This document shows positions 33,489 through 42,426 of a stretch of 64,000 nucleotides of DNA, piece after piece. Under the pieces are notes generated by a model, which saw only the letters and a list, made by a program, of their open reading frames with translations, did not search any database and was not told where the DNA came from. This stretch comes from UBA4744 sp963707435. GTDB lineage: Bacteria > Actinomycetota > Acidimicrobiia > Spongiisociales > UBA4744. Positions within the stretch are counted from its first letter, which is position 1. Each line of letters starts with the position of its first letter. The DNA is taken from contig CAVPPF010000004.1 in NCBI GenBank assembly GCA_963707435.1, forward strand, positions 297,527-361,526. The letters are read 5' to 3'. The position numbers and the translations under genes are program-made.

Positions 33489-34395
33489 CGTTCCTGCTCT
33501 GCAGCTCAACGAAGATGTTGTTGGCTTCCGGCAGGACGTTCCGTATCTCCGACTCGATCGTGTCGATGACCTGCTCCACCTTCCGGTCCTCCAACCCGTC
33601 AACGAGATCAACATCCAGGTTGACCAGAATCTCGTCGGGCCCCATGTGCATCGTCAACAACCGGCCGACCGTTTCCACTTCCGGCAGGGACAGCACCGCC
33701 ATGCGCATCGCCGCCCGGTCCCGGCGTCCGGCCGCCTCACCAATCAGCAGTTGCCTCGTTTCCGTTGCGAGGAGCACGGCCACCAACCCCAACAGGATAC
33801 CAATGGCTATCGAGGCCACGCCGTCCCAAACGTCATTACCGGTTGCCCATGCAAGTGCCAGGCCGACGACGGCAAACACCAGGCCAAGCATCGCTGCACT
33901 GTCTTCGAGCAGGACGACCAGCAGGGCGCTGTCTTTGCTTTCACGGATGCTGCGCCACATTCCGCGCGAACCCCGGACCTTGTTGAAATGCTTGAGCGCT
34001 ACGCGGAAAGTGAATCCCTCGATAACGATCGCAGATCCGAGCACGATGAAGTTGGTCGCGAAGCTCGAGATCTCGTGAGGGTGTTGGAGAGCTTCGATAC
34101 CGCGCTGGATGGCGAGCACCCCGCCGGCAACGAACAACATGACGGCCACCATCAAGCTCCAGAAGTAGACCTCTTTGCCGCGCCCGAAGGGGTGGCGGGT
34201 GCTGGGGGCTTTGTGGGAAACGCTGATCCCGCGCAGCAGCAGCACCTGGTTCCCCGCGTCCGCGACGGAGTGGAAGGCCTCGGCAAGCATCGCTGCGCTC
34301 GAGGTGATCGCCGCCGCAACGAACTTGGCAACGGCAATGAGCGAGTTTCCGACGAGGGCGGCGACCACCGCCGATTTTGATCCTTCTGCAGCCAT
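33481..34395 (-). CDS. Cation diffusion facilitator transporter
   Basis: A 304-aa membrane protein of the CDF family, which exports divalent metals such as Zn2+, Mn2+ or Fe2+ in exchange for protons. TM2 carries AEAFHSVADAGNQ; the TM5 region has LLEDSAAMLG; the C-terminal domain (about 215-300) has the ferredoxin-like metal-sensing fold. Its last 8 bp overlap thrB. The motif variant (ED-x-AA) differs from the zinc-type HxxxD, so zinc specificity is not assured. Confidence 0.88.
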   Translation of the reverse strand: MAAEGSKSAVVAALVGNSLIAVAKFVAAAITSSAAMLAEAFHSVADAGNQVLLLRGISVSHKAPSTRHPFGRGKEVYFWSLMVAVMLFVAGGVLAIQRGIEALQHPHEISSFATNFIVLGSAIVIEGFTFRVALKHFNKVRGSRGMWRSIRESKDSALLVVLLEDSAAMLGLVFAVVGLALAWATGNDVWDGVASIAIGILLGLVAVLLATETRQLLIGEAAGRRDRAAMRMAVLSLPEVETVGRLLTMHMGPDEILVNLDVDLVDGLEDRKVEQVIDTIESEIRNVLPEANNIFVELQSRNDG

Positions 34396-34456
34396 GGCGT
34401 GCAGTCTAAGAACAGGACCTCTTGCGTCCAGAACTCATCCCCGGGCTTGCGCCACC

Positions 34457-35209
34457 TCAACCGGGCACATGGGCCCTGAAGAAATCGAACATGGCGCGGT
34501 AGCGGCGCCCCGGATGCAGCCAGTTGCCGTGGGTCCCGGGGAACTCCAGCAGCTCCTGAGATCCGCCAAACGATTCATACAGTGCCGTGACCGAGGCCCG
34601 GCTGAAGAACTCGTCTCGATCTGCACTCACCAGGAGAACCGGTCGGTCGCGGATGAGCGGGGCGTAGGTTGCGGGGTCGGTCGTTCCGGTCCCGGTTGCC
34701 CCGCCGACTGCAAACACACCGGCCCGGATGCGCGGATCGACCGCCATGAACGGCACGCCAACCAGAACTCCCATCGAGAAACCCAGATACCCGAGAGGCA
34801 GGTCTGCCAATCGACCGTCTGATCCTACGGCGGACACCAGGCGGCGCAAATCGCCGACGACTTGGGTCAGAAAAGGCTCGTTGCGTGCAAGGTCGGGAAT
34901 CTGATCGAGCGCCCGCTCACCGTGATAGGGAGCGTCGATGGCAACGACCGTCAGCCCTTCACGGGACCACCGTTTGGCCGCGCCCCGAACATACGGCACC
35001 CGGCGATGGCCACGCCGGCCGTGGAGCGCAACAACGATTCCCCATGTCTCGCGTCCGGCGGGGAAGTAGACGTCTATGGGTACCGGGTCGCCATGCGACC
35101 CCCGCATCGTCCATGCTTCGAGCGTGTGGCCGAGTCCCGGTTCGGTGCCCTGGATGCGAACCTCGAGCGGGGTATCCGGTTCGATGAGCGGAAGCCGGTG
35201 GATCGTCAC
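34457..35209 (-). CDS. Alpha/beta hydrolase
   Basis: A 250-aa esterase/lipase-like hydrolase. The oxyanion strand VVALHGRRGHR, nucleophile elbow LGFSMGV, an aspartate in VSADRDEFF and a histidine in PGTHGNWLHP make a complete triad. The GTG at 35209 has GGAG 10 nt upstream and begins 4 bp after the phzF-like stop. Substrate unknown; probably cotranscribed with the PhzF-like gene. Confidence 0.85.
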   Translation of the reverse strand: MTIHRLPLIEPDTPLEVRIQGTEPGLGHTLEAWTMRGSHGDPVPIDVYFPAGRETWGIVVALHGRRGHRRVPYVRGAAKRWSREGLTVVAIDAPYHGERALDQIPDLARNEPFLTQVVGDLRRLVSAVGSDGRLADLPLGYLGFSMGVLVGVPFMAVDPRIRAGVFAVGGATGTGTTDPATYAPLIRDRPVLLVSADRDEFFSRASVTALYESFGGSQELLEFPGTHGNWLHPGRRYRAMFDFFRAHVPG

Positions 35210-35213
35210 AGGA

Positions 35214-36020
35214 TCAGATCTCCAGCCACCGGACCTCGTCCTTCCGCACCGACCCGCCGATGGTGACCTGCCGGTCGTTCCAGGCCAGGTTGATCGTTGA
35301 GGGGTGGCCGATTTCACTCCCCTGGCTGATTGCCAGACGACCCGAGACGCGCCCCCCGGTTCGCAGGGCGGCGGCCAGCGCCACCGCGGCGCTGCCCGTT
35401 GCAGGGTCCTCGAATACGCCGTGTCCGGGAGCGAAGAAACGCGCCCGGACCGTCTCCGGAGACTCGAATGCGTAGAGGTAAACCATGTCTGCCCCGTGCT
35501 CCGCGAAGGTCCGTTCGCCGGCCGGAATCGCTGAACCGACAGCGGCCGCCGAGCCGGCCTCGAGCAGCAGGTAGGGCAACGGCATGTCCACCCGGCGCGC
35601 CGATACGGGGGCCGGAAGGCCCAGGGCGGCCGCCACTGCCTCCGCCTCGGGAGCCGGACGGACGGGATGATCCAGGGGAACTGCGATGGAGGCTTCGTCT
35701 CCCTCCGCGCTGATCGCCACATCGCAGGCCGCGCAGCGCAACACGTCGGAACCACCCGGGCCCAACTGCTGCAACGTCCAGGCCATACCGACGAGGGGAT
35801 GACCGGCAAACGGAAGCTCCCCGCCCGGGGTGAAGATCCGCACGCGGGGAATCTCGCCTTCTTCCCAATCCAGGTAGATCGTCTCCGAGAATCCGAGGTC
35901 AACCGCAATTGCCTGCATCGACCCCGTGGTCAGGCCGGTGGCATCGGTCACCACGCCAAGGTGGTTGCCTCCTTCTTCGCCCCGGGTGAAAACCCGCAGG
36001 ACGTAGCAGTGCCTGGGCAT
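35214..36020 (-). CDS. PhzF-family isomerase
   Basis: A 268-aa protein of the PhzF/diaminopimelate-epimerase-like fold. Markers: VLRVFTRGEEGGNHLGVV at the N-terminus, FTPGGELPFAGHPLVG, and the FEDPATGSAA block in the second half. The catalytic Glu of PhzF lies in the GNP(x)E region; here the segment is GGNHLG, so activity may differ. AGGAG is 5 nt upstream of ATG 36020. Divergent from the small membrane gene at 36067. Confidence 0.85.
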   Translation of the reverse strand: MPRHCYVLRVFTRGEEGGNHLGVVTDATGLTTGSMQAIAVDLGFSETIYLDWEEGEIPRVRIFTPGGELPFAGHPLVGMAWTLQQLGPGGSDVLRCAACDVAISAEGDEASIAVPLDHPVRPAPEAEAVAAALGLPAPVSARRVDMPLPYLLLEAGSAAAVGSAIPAGERTFAEHGADMVYLYAFESPETVRARFFAPGHGVFEDPATGSAAVALAAALRTGGRVSGRLAISQGSEIGHPSTINLAWNDRQVTIGGSVRKDEVRWLEI

Positions 36021-36066
36021 GCCGCTCCTTTCGAGAGAGCAACGATAACCGCTACCGTTGCAGCCG

Positions 36067-36282
36067 ATGGACGACATCCTCGGGTTGGAAAGCATATTCC
36101 CTGAAGCCGTGCTGGCGATCGGGCTGGCCATGGTCATCGGCAATGGATTGGCCATCTACAAGAACCGGCGCGGGGAACAACCGGCCGGAGTCGAAGGAGA
36201 ATTCCGGCCCGGGCGGGCCTGGTTCCTCGGGAGCGTCGGTGTGCTGCTGGCGATCTGGGGTGCCGCCAGCGTCTTCTCCTGA
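36067..36282 (+). CDS. Small two-helix membrane protein
   Basis: A 71-aa protein with two hydrophobic helices (about residues 12-28 and 50-68) and a charged loop between (KNRRGEQPAGVEGEF). No family recognised. A TTG three codons earlier is an alternative start. It is followed by tRNA-Gly. Confidence 0.55.
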   Translation: MDDILGLESIFPEAVLAIGLAMVIGNGLAIYKNRRGEQPAGVEGEFRPGRAWFLGSVGVLLAIWGAASVFS

Positions 36283-36314
36283 CTTGATGTGCGGTTGTTA
36301 TCATCGCCCTACTG

Positions 36315-36388
36315 GCGGGTGTAGTTCAGTGGTAGAACACGAGCTTCCCAAGCTTGGAACGGGGGTTCGATTCCCCTCACCCGCTCCA
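36315..36388 (+). tRNA. tRNA-Gly (anticodon CCC)
   Basis: A 74-nt cloverleaf. The 7-bp acceptor stem GCGGGTG/CACCCGC, D arm with AGTGGTA loop, anticodon stem CGAGC/GCTTG around TTCCCAA (anticodon CCC), T arm GGGG-TTCGATT-CCCC, and an encoded CCA end. It reads GGG codons, common in this GC-rich genome. Confidence 0.97.
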
Positions 36389-36480
36389 GCAGGTCTCCGA
36401 TGCCGGTTCAGGCGCCCCGCCGCCCGGGGCGCAGCTGTGCTGCGTGAGCTCTACCATCAGTGTGACCATCGGGGGGCCAT

Positions 36481-37044
36481 ATGATCCTGTCCGACCGGAC
36501 CATCAAAGAAGCAATCGCCGCGGAACGTATCGTCATCGATCCGTTCGAGGAGTCCTTCGTCCAGCCGTCGAGTATCGACCTGCGGGTCGACCGCTTCTTT
36601 CGCGTGTTCGAGAACCACCGCTATCCCTACATCGATCCGAAGGCGCCGCAGGAAGACCTCACCACGCTGGTCGATGCCGAAGAGGACGAACCATTCATTC
36701 TGCATCCCGGAGAGTTCGTCCTGGGATCCACCCTGGAGCGGGTGCGGCTCGGCGGCGATATCGTCGCCCGATTGGAGGGCAAGTCCAGCCTGGGTCGCAT
36801 CGGCCTCTTGATTCACTCCACCGCCGGGTTCGTCGATCCGGGTTTCGACGGGTATCTCACCCTCGAACTGTCGAATGTCGCCACCCTGCCGATTGCCATC
36901 TATCCCGGGATGAAGATCGGCCAGATCTCGTTCTATCAACTGACCACGCCGGCCGACCGACCGTATGGCAGCGAGGGAGCGGGGAGCAAGTACCAGGGAC
37001 AGCGCGGACCGACCCCCAGCCGGGCACACAGGGATTTCGAGTAG
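36481..37044 (+). CDS. dcd: dCTP deaminase, probably dUMP-forming
   Basis: A 187-aa deaminase of the DCD/DUT fold that makes dUTP or directly dUMP from dCTP. Blocks: FVQPSSIDLRVD, RLEGKSSLGRIGLLIHSTAGF, DPGFDGYLTLELSN and the C-terminal AGSKYQGQRGPTPSR, which closely matches the mycobacterial bifunctional DCD-DUT enzyme. On that basis direct formation of dUMP is likely. Start at ATG 36481, 92 bp after tRNA-Gly. Confidence 0.93.
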   Translation: MILSDRTIKEAIAAERIVIDPFEESFVQPSSIDLRVDRFFRVFENHRYPYIDPKAPQEDLTTLVDAEEDEPFILHPGEFVLGSTLERVRLGGDIVARLEGKSSLGRIGLLIHSTAGFVDPGFDGYLTLELSNVATLPIAIYPGMKIGQISFYQLTTPADRPYGSEGAGSKYQGQRGPTPSRAHRDFE

Positions 37045-37154
37045 ACGCTTTCGCCAGACCGATCGTTCGGACCACGAATGTGCCGGGCGGCTGCCGGGAG
37101 ATGGTGGGACCTGGACTCGTAAACGCATCCCGGCCGGGCACATCCGGACCGGCC

Positions 37155-38003
37155 CTAACCGTCTCCTGAGGAAGGCATCCCGCGACCCGTTCCCCGTCCC
37201 TCAGGACGCACCCAACCGGCGACGATGAGCTCCCGGGTGATCGCAGCCCGGGTGATTGCCGTCACAACGGCGACGACACACACCGCCGCGGTGCCCAGCA
37301 CGAGGTACATCACGAGGAGCTGGATGACGACCGCCTCGACCGGTTCAACACCGGCCAGCAGCAAACCGGTCATGGCCCCGGGGAGAGCGATCAGGCCGAC
37401 GACCCTGGTTCGCTCTATCTGAGGAATCAGCGAGGTTCGGGCAGTCGATGGTGCCAGGAAACGCACGATCTGCCGCCGATCCATGCCGAGGGAGAGCAAC
37501 GCTTCGATATCCCCGACCCGATCCCGACTCGAGTCGACCGACCGGTTGACGCCCAGCACCGCCGAGGGAACTGCGTTGCCAATGGTGATCCCGGCGATCA
37601 CCACCAACGATATGGGGCCGTAGTCGATCACTCCGAAGCCGAACACCACCGCAATGCTGATGAGCGCCGAACTGACAACGGCCAATCCCGCTACCAGGGC
37701 GAGGCCCGGAATCCGGTACTTGGCCCGCCGGACGACGACCGCGGTCGCGACCATGCTCATGCCCATCACCCACAGCCACGCCCAGTAGGCCGCACCCGTC
37801 GACTCGAAGATGAGGACGAAAACGAGGCCAACTGCGAGAAGCTGCACGGCGGCACGCACGCTCGCCACAATCAATTCGCGTTCGATGCGCAGACCCAGCG
37901 CCCACGCCAACCCGAGAGCGAGGAGGATCAACGAAAGCGACGCCAGCACCACCGGCCAGCCGACGGCGCCAGAGGTCAGAGACGACTGAGCCAGAACGAG
38001 CAT
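37155..38003 (-). CDS. FetB-type ABC transporter permease
   Basis: A 282-aa polytopic membrane protein of the UPF0014/FetB family, with about seven helices. Supporting blocks are ASVRAAVQLLAVG, a central GITIGNAVPSAVLGVNR, and ALPGAMTGLLLAGVEPVEA. In E. coli FetAB exports iron; other members have been linked to metal stress. No ATPase partner is adjacent, which is unusual. Convergent with dcd. Confidence 0.85.
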   Translation of the reverse strand: MLVLAQSSLTSGAVGWPVVLASLSLILLALGLAWALGLRIERELIVASVRAAVQLLAVGLVFVLIFESTGAAYWAWLWVMGMSMVATAVVVRRAKYRIPGLALVAGLAVVSSALISIAVVFGFGVIDYGPISLVVIAGITIGNAVPSAVLGVNRSVDSSRDRVGDIEALLSLGMDRRQIVRFLAPSTARTSLIPQIERTRVVGLIALPGAMTGLLLAGVEPVEAVVIQLLVMYLVLGTAAVCVVAVVTAITRAAITRELIVAGWVRPEGRGTGRGMPSSGDG

Positions 38004-38132
38004 GGGTACACGCTAGAGGGATTCGACGGCGACGAATCCGGGACGGCAAGAAGACCATGTCGGACATCGCCTCCGCAACATCCCTAGCCTGGGGGCCAGA
38101 TAGAAGCCCCGATCTTCTTGGAGGGACCCAGC

Positions 38133-38585
38133 GTGTCTATTTGGTTTGAAGGGAAGAACGATATCGCCTGCAGCATGCAGCAGGTCAAGGACGCTCTCAG
38201 CAACCACGGACAGCACTACGTGGAGGTCATCAGTCTCATGCCGGGTCTGACGAGCGTTGAGCTGGTTGAGCAGAGCCCTGACGCTGTAACCATCAGGACC
38301 AACGAAGGCCTCATGAAACGCACGAACATCTCCAAGACCACCGAGGCCGAACGCGTCGTGGTGGATCTCGACGAAGTGTACGAGGCCGGATCAGCGGTTA
38401 CGGCGAAGTCGCATTTCTCCGACGAGTTCACCACGAGCGGAACCGGCGTGACGCATCGGGCGGTCATCAGCGACGTTGAGGCCCCCGGGCTCCTGGGATT
38501 CTTCTACCGGACCTTTGGCAGCGGCAGAACTGGTAAAGCGTACTTGACTGCGTACAAGTCCTACTTCGAGAAGTCAGGCGACTGA
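38133..38585 (+). CDS. SRPBCC-like protein
   Basis: A 150-aa protein with the alternating strands and C-terminal amphipathic helix (YLTAYKSYFEKSG) typical of small START/SRPBCC ligand-binding proteins. No catalytic motif seen; assignment rests on pattern only. GGAGG is 9 nt upstream of GTG 38133. A TTG at 38118 is an alternative. Confidence 0.6.
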   Translation: MSIWFEGKNDIACSMQQVKDALSNHGQHYVEVISLMPGLTSVELVEQSPDAVTIRTNEGLMKRTNISKTTEAERVVVDLDEVYEAGSAVTAKSHFSDEFTTSGTGVTHRAVISDVEAPGLLGFFYRTFGSGRTGKAYLTAYKSYFEKSGD

Positions 38586-38701
38586 GCACCACGGCTCATC
38601 GAAGGCGGGCACATTGCACGAGCGCGAAGAGTGCCCCGGCCACCAGCACGCACCTCTCGAACGTCGACCGACATGGCATCCGTGGTTGGCGCCGGCACGG
38701 G

Positions 38702-39202
38702 TCAGAAGCGGAATCGCGTGACATCGGTCGGGAAGTCGAACCAGGCCAGTGCCTTGACCGGCGTGAAAACTCGCAAGCCACCGGCATCCGGGCCCTGCCA
38801 GCTGCCCGGTTCGGGTGAGTAGCCCAGCGGTGCGTACTTGCCCGAGAACGCCAATGCGAGGCGTCCACCGTTCTCCAACCCCGGGGGAGCGGCAGCCTCA
38901 GACCGGCCCTCAACAACGATGGCTTGACGACCATCTTCGAGATGGAGCACGCACGCAGCATTCGCCGTGAGGTTCCGCACGTGGATCGTGTCCACGGCAC
39001 CGTCGTACCAGAACCGCCCATCCACCCATACGCCCCAGCGAGGAACCACATGTGGCCTACCATCGGGCCGGGTGGTCGCCAGCCAGTAGTGGGTCGCCGC
39101 AACCAACCGGCGCTCGACGGCAGACCACTCGATGAGGCCCTCATCGGTCTCCGGAACCCCGTACCCATCAGGCATTTCAGGTCGATCACGGGAAGGGCTC
39201 AT
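38702..39202 (-). CDS. Split-barrel flavin/F420-type oxidoreductase
   Basis: A 166-aa protein of the pyridoxamine 5'-phosphate oxidase-like split-barrel (FDOR) group. The block YWLATTRPDGRPHVVPRWGVWVDGRFW is diagnostic. Cofactor could be F420, FMN or heme; the family's abundance in actinobacteria favours F420. Divergent from the SDR gene, sharing the tandem operator at 39248-39276. Confidence 0.82.
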   Translation of the reverse strand: MSPSRDRPEMPDGYGVPETDEGLIEWSAVERRLVAATHYWLATTRPDGRPHVVPRWGVWVDGRFWYDGAVDTIHVRNLTANAACVLHLEDGRQAIVVEGRSEAAAPPGLENGGRLALAFSGKYAPLGYSPEPGSWQGPDAGGLRVFTPVKALAWFDFPTDVTRFRF

Positions 39203-39247
39203 GGACAGAACCTACCGCTCACCGTCACGCTCTGCGCTTGACAGTGA

Positions 39248-39276
39248 ATGAACGTTCATACATGATGAACGTTCAT
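39248..39276. promoter_or_regulatory. Tandem TetR-type operators
   Basis: Two identical 12-bp perfect palindromes ATGAACGTTCAT (39248-39259 and 39265-39276), centres 17 bp apart. They lie 45 bp from the split-barrel start and 21 bp from the SDR start. The tetR gene cotranscribed with the SDR is the likely ligand. Confidence 0.8.
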
Positions 39277-39297
39277 TCATTCTAGGAGACACCCTTC

Positions 39298-40236
39298 ATG
39301 GCTTGGAACACCACCGATATCCCCGACCTGACCGGCAAGACCGCAGTTGTTACCGGTGCCAACGGAGGTCTCGGGCTCGAGTCGGCCAGAGCGCTTTCCG
39401 GTGCCGGAGCTCACGTTGTCATGGCGGCTCGCAATCAGGAAAAGGCCCGGGCAGCCGTCGATGAGATCAAGGAGACGCATCCCGAAGCCTCCCTCGAGAT
39501 CGTCGCACTGGACCTTGCTTTGTTCGAGAGCACCAAGGCTGCCGCGGCCACGATCGCAGCACATCATCCCGTTGTCGACATCCTGATCAACAACGCCGGC
39601 CTCATGGCAATGCCAGAACGCAGGACCGCCGACGGCTACGAGATGCAGTTCGGGGTCAACCATCTCGGACATTGGATCTTCGCTGCGGCACTGCTGCAGC
39701 CACTGCTGGCCGCCGATGCAGCCCGGGTGGTGACTGTCACGAGCACTGCCCATCTCACCGGCCGGATTGTCGATCCCGACAACGTCAACATGGATGGCAA
39801 CTACTCGGCGTGGGGCGCGTATGGACGCGCCAAACTCGCCAACTTCCACTTCGGGATCGGATTGCACCGTGAGTTCGCCAAACGAGCACTCACGGCACAA
39901 AGCCTGGTCGCTCACCCCGGCCTGGCCTACACGAACCTGCAGATCCACACCCATGAACAGGGAGGTGGGGGCCGCTCGAGCGGTTTCTGGAAGTGGATGG
40001 CCGCTACCACCGGCATGCCGGCCGCCAGAGGCGCACTCTCTCAGGTGCGGGCGGCCACCGATCCCACCGCCAGAGGCGGCGAGTTCTACGGACCGAGCTG
40101 GGGCAACAACGGCCCTCCCGTGCGCAAGCCCATCTTGCGGCGGGACATCGACAGAGGAGTCGAAGTCCTCTGGATGGTCTCCGAGCGCGAGACCGGAGTT
40201 GCCTTCGACTTCGAGGGCGCGATGGAACAGGCATGA
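39298..40236 (+). CDS. Short-chain dehydrogenase (retinol-dehydrogenase-like)
   Basis: A 312-aa SDR with AVVTGANGGLGLESARALS, the INNAG strand, TVTSTAH (Ser) and YGRAKLAN (Tyr-x3-Lys). The long C-terminal extension resembles retinol-dehydrogenase/protochlorophyllide-reductase-like SDRs. AGGAGA lies 9 nt before the ATG. It overlaps tetR by four bases and sits behind the tandem operator. Confidence 0.9.
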   Translation: MAWNTTDIPDLTGKTAVVTGANGGLGLESARALSGAGAHVVMAARNQEKARAAVDEIKETHPEASLEIVALDLALFESTKAAAATIAAHHPVVDILINNAGLMAMPERRTADGYEMQFGVNHLGHWIFAAALLQPLLAADAARVVTVTSTAHLTGRIVDPDNVNMDGNYSAWGAYGRAKLANFHFGIGLHREFAKRALTAQSLVAHPGLAYTNLQIHTHEQGGGGRSSGFWKWMAATTGMPAARGALSQVRAATDPTARGGEFYGPSWGNNGPPVRKPILRRDIDRGVEVLWMVSERETGVAFDFEGAMEQA

Positions 40237-40790
40237 GCCCCACGCTGGATCGACCCGCGGCCATCCGCAGAGCCCTCCGGGACCTGGTCGCCGAGCGAGG
40301 CTTCCACGGGGCGCCAATGGGTTCCGTGGCCAGGGAAGCCGGAGTCGCCATGGGAACCGCCTACGTCCACTATGAATCCAAAGACGAACTCGTCTTCGCT
40401 ACCTATTTGGAGATCAAGGCCGGTCTCGCAGAGGCCTTCCTCGAGAACTTCGATCCCGCGGCGAGGCCGGTAGATCAGTGGCGCCACATGCTCACATCTT
40501 CGTACCGCTTCTTTGCGGAGGAACCCCAACGCGCCCGGTTTCTCACCCAGCTCGAGGAATCCCCGTACTACGAAGAGGCCCACGCCCGCCACCTGGCCAC
40601 GGGTGATCCACTGTTGGAGGCGGCCCAATCAAAGGAGTTCGAAGGCTTGATCGTTGATCTACCGACCGAAGTCATCTACACCCTGTCGCTGGGCGTAGCG
40701 GTGCGGCTCGTCGCCGCAGGGACACGGCTCACGGACGAACAGCTCGAGACCCTGGTGACGGCAACCTGGAGCGCCGTCACCAAACCGTGA
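40233..40790 (+). CDS. TetR-family transcriptional regulator
   Basis: A 185-aa repressor. The N-terminal helix-turn-helix (about residues 8-50) includes LVAERGFHGAPMGSVAREAGVA then MGTAYVHYESKDEL; the remainder is a helical ligand domain. It overlaps the SDR stop by four bases (ATGA), so it is made with the enzyme it probably controls through the ATGAACGTTCAT sites. Effector unknown. Confidence 0.92.
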   Translation: MSPTLDRPAAIRRALRDLVAERGFHGAPMGSVAREAGVAMGTAYVHYESKDELVFATYLEIKAGLAEAFLENFDPAARPVDQWRHMLTSSYRFFAEEPQRARFLTQLEESPYYEEAHARHLATGDPLLEAAQSKEFEGLIVDLPTEVIYTLSLGVAVRLVAAGTRLTDEQLETLVTATWSAVTKP

Positions 40791-40950
40791 GCAGCGCGGC
40801 GATCAGGCCAACCGCTTGCCCACACCGGGGGGTCCGCCACCCTCGACCTTGAGGTTCTCCGCGGCAAATCGCCGTCAGAGGCGGGAGTCGATGACGACAG
40901 TACGGAATCTCGCGGCGGTCCGGGAGTTGGGGTCCGGGTAGCCTGGGGCG

Positions 40951-42255
40951 ATGAGGAACCGGGCGCGCGACCTTATCGACCGAGTACGGCAGAGCCTCTT
41001 CTTCATACCGGCGCTGATCGTCGGCGGTTGTGCCGCCCTTGCCCGCGCGCTGCTGTGGGTGGACGGCCTAGGTTCGCTGGGTGGAATTCCGGTTCTGTCG
41101 ACCACCGTCGCCAGCTCTCGGGCCATCCTGTCGACCATCGCCGGTGCCACCATCACCGTTGCCGCCATCGTTTTCTCGATAACCGCTCTCACGGTGCAAC
41201 TGGCGGCCAGCCACTACTCGCCCAGGATCCTCGGGGTTCTGTTCCGGGATACGTTCCAGCAGATAGTCATCGGGATCACCATGGGTACGTTTGTCTATTC
41301 GCTGCTTGTCCTGGCTGCCGTACGCCTCCCGTCCGACGGAGCCGAGGAATCCAGCCCGAGCGTCTCCACAACGGCGGGCATCATCCTGGCGGTTATCGCC
41401 ATGCTCCTCATCGTCGCATTCCTCAACCACGTGCTTCAGCGGATCGAGGTCGGCACGCTGATCCGACGAATCGCGGACGCTACAACCCATGAGGTCCGGC
41501 AGGAACTTCCCGAGCGTCTCGAGGCCGTTCCCGAAACTGTGCTGGCGGCAGACCAACTGTCGGACGAGCCCTCCCTGCGGGTCAGGGCAACAACGAAGGG
41601 TTGGGTCAACTCCATAGACAACAGAAGGCTGCTCGACGCCGTTGACGGCGGAGGTGTGCTCCGAGTCGACGTAGAGGTCGGAGATTACGTGCATTCGGGC
41701 ACCATCCTGGCCACCGTGTGGACCCTTAACTCTCCGGCGGGTCTCGAGAGCGCCATCAGGGAGGCGGTCGGCACCGGGACGAACCGGAAGATCGAAGGCG
41801 ACCCCGGGTTCGGACTGAGGCTGTTGAGCGATATCGCCCTGCGGGCACTCTCGCCGGGTATCAACGACCCGGCGACCGCAGTGGACGTCGTCACCCACCT
41901 TGGAGAACCCCTCGGCGAGGTCCTCACCCGCGATCTGCCGCACCGGGTGATCGGCGACAACAACCGCCGCCTGTTCCGCCCGGACCGTCCCGATCGAGAC
42001 GACTACATCCGCTCTGCCCTGCAGGGGATTCGCTTGAACGCCGGAGCTCAACCGGAGGTGATTCGGGCGATCATCGATCTCGCTCACAACCTCGTGGCCA
42101 TGCTCTCCGAGTCTCAGGCTGGAAGGGGAGACTCTCTGCGCCGGGAGGTGCATCTCCTCCTCCAGCAGGCCGAGCGCGAGCTCCCCGACGACGACGCGCA
42201 GCTGCTCAGGAGACGCGCCGAGAGGCATGGTTTGGTGACGGAACCCAGAGACTGA
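40951..42255 (+). CDS. DUF2254 membrane protein
   Basis: A 434-aa predicted membrane protein. Four N-terminal helices lie within residues 15-165, followed by a soluble domain with GVLRVDVEVGDYVHSGT and SDIALRALSPGINDPATAVD, the latter a DUF2254 hallmark. Function unknown. The 160 bp before it hold no other gene that I can see. Confidence 0.85.
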   Translation: MRNRARDLIDRVRQSLFFIPALIVGGCAALARALLWVDGLGSLGGIPVLSTTVASSRAILSTIAGATITVAAIVFSITALTVQLAASHYSPRILGVLFRDTFQQIVIGITMGTFVYSLLVLAAVRLPSDGAEESSPSVSTTAGIILAVIAMLLIVAFLNHVLQRIEVGTLIRRIADATTHEVRQELPERLEAVPETVLAADQLSDEPSLRVRATTKGWVNSIDNRRLLDAVDGGGVLRVDVEVGDYVHSGTILATVWTLNSPAGLESAIREAVGTGTNRKIEGDPGFGLRLLSDIALRALSPGINDPATAVDVVTHLGEPLGEVLTRDLPHRVIGDNNRRLFRPDRPDRDDYIRSALQGIRLNAGAQPEVIRAIIDLAHNLVAMLSESQAGRGDSLRREVHLLLQQAERELPDDDAQLLRRRAERHGLVTEPRD

Positions 42256-42334
42256 TCCCCGCGACCCCTACCCCCCATCCTCAACCGTTCCGATGATGAT
42301 GCGGTGCCCTCACTCGATATCAGTCGCGCTCAGC

Positions 42335-42388
42335 AGCACATACTGAGCAGGCCACAGCACTTCACCCGAGGGTCTCCCAATGTCACTT
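42335..42388. repeat. Intergenic repeat, copy A
   Basis: Begins AGCACATACTGAGC and ends AATGTCACTT on the plus strand. It lies 39 bp beyond the 3' end of the alpha/beta hydrolase gene. Shares both ends and a central CACCCGAG with copy B; copy C matches mainly at the ends. Confidence 0.65.
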
Positions 42389-42426
42389 GATCGGTAGCGC
42401 TCGCCATTGACAGCTATGTGCGGTCC

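Noticed and set aside
37045..37154. GC-rich inverted segments between dcd and the FetB-like gene
   Set aside because: Only an imperfect pairing of GTGCCGGGC-like tracts; too weak to call a terminator.
40791..40950. Possible small gene before the DUF2254 gene
   Set aside because: No frame with a ribosome site or recognisable motif.
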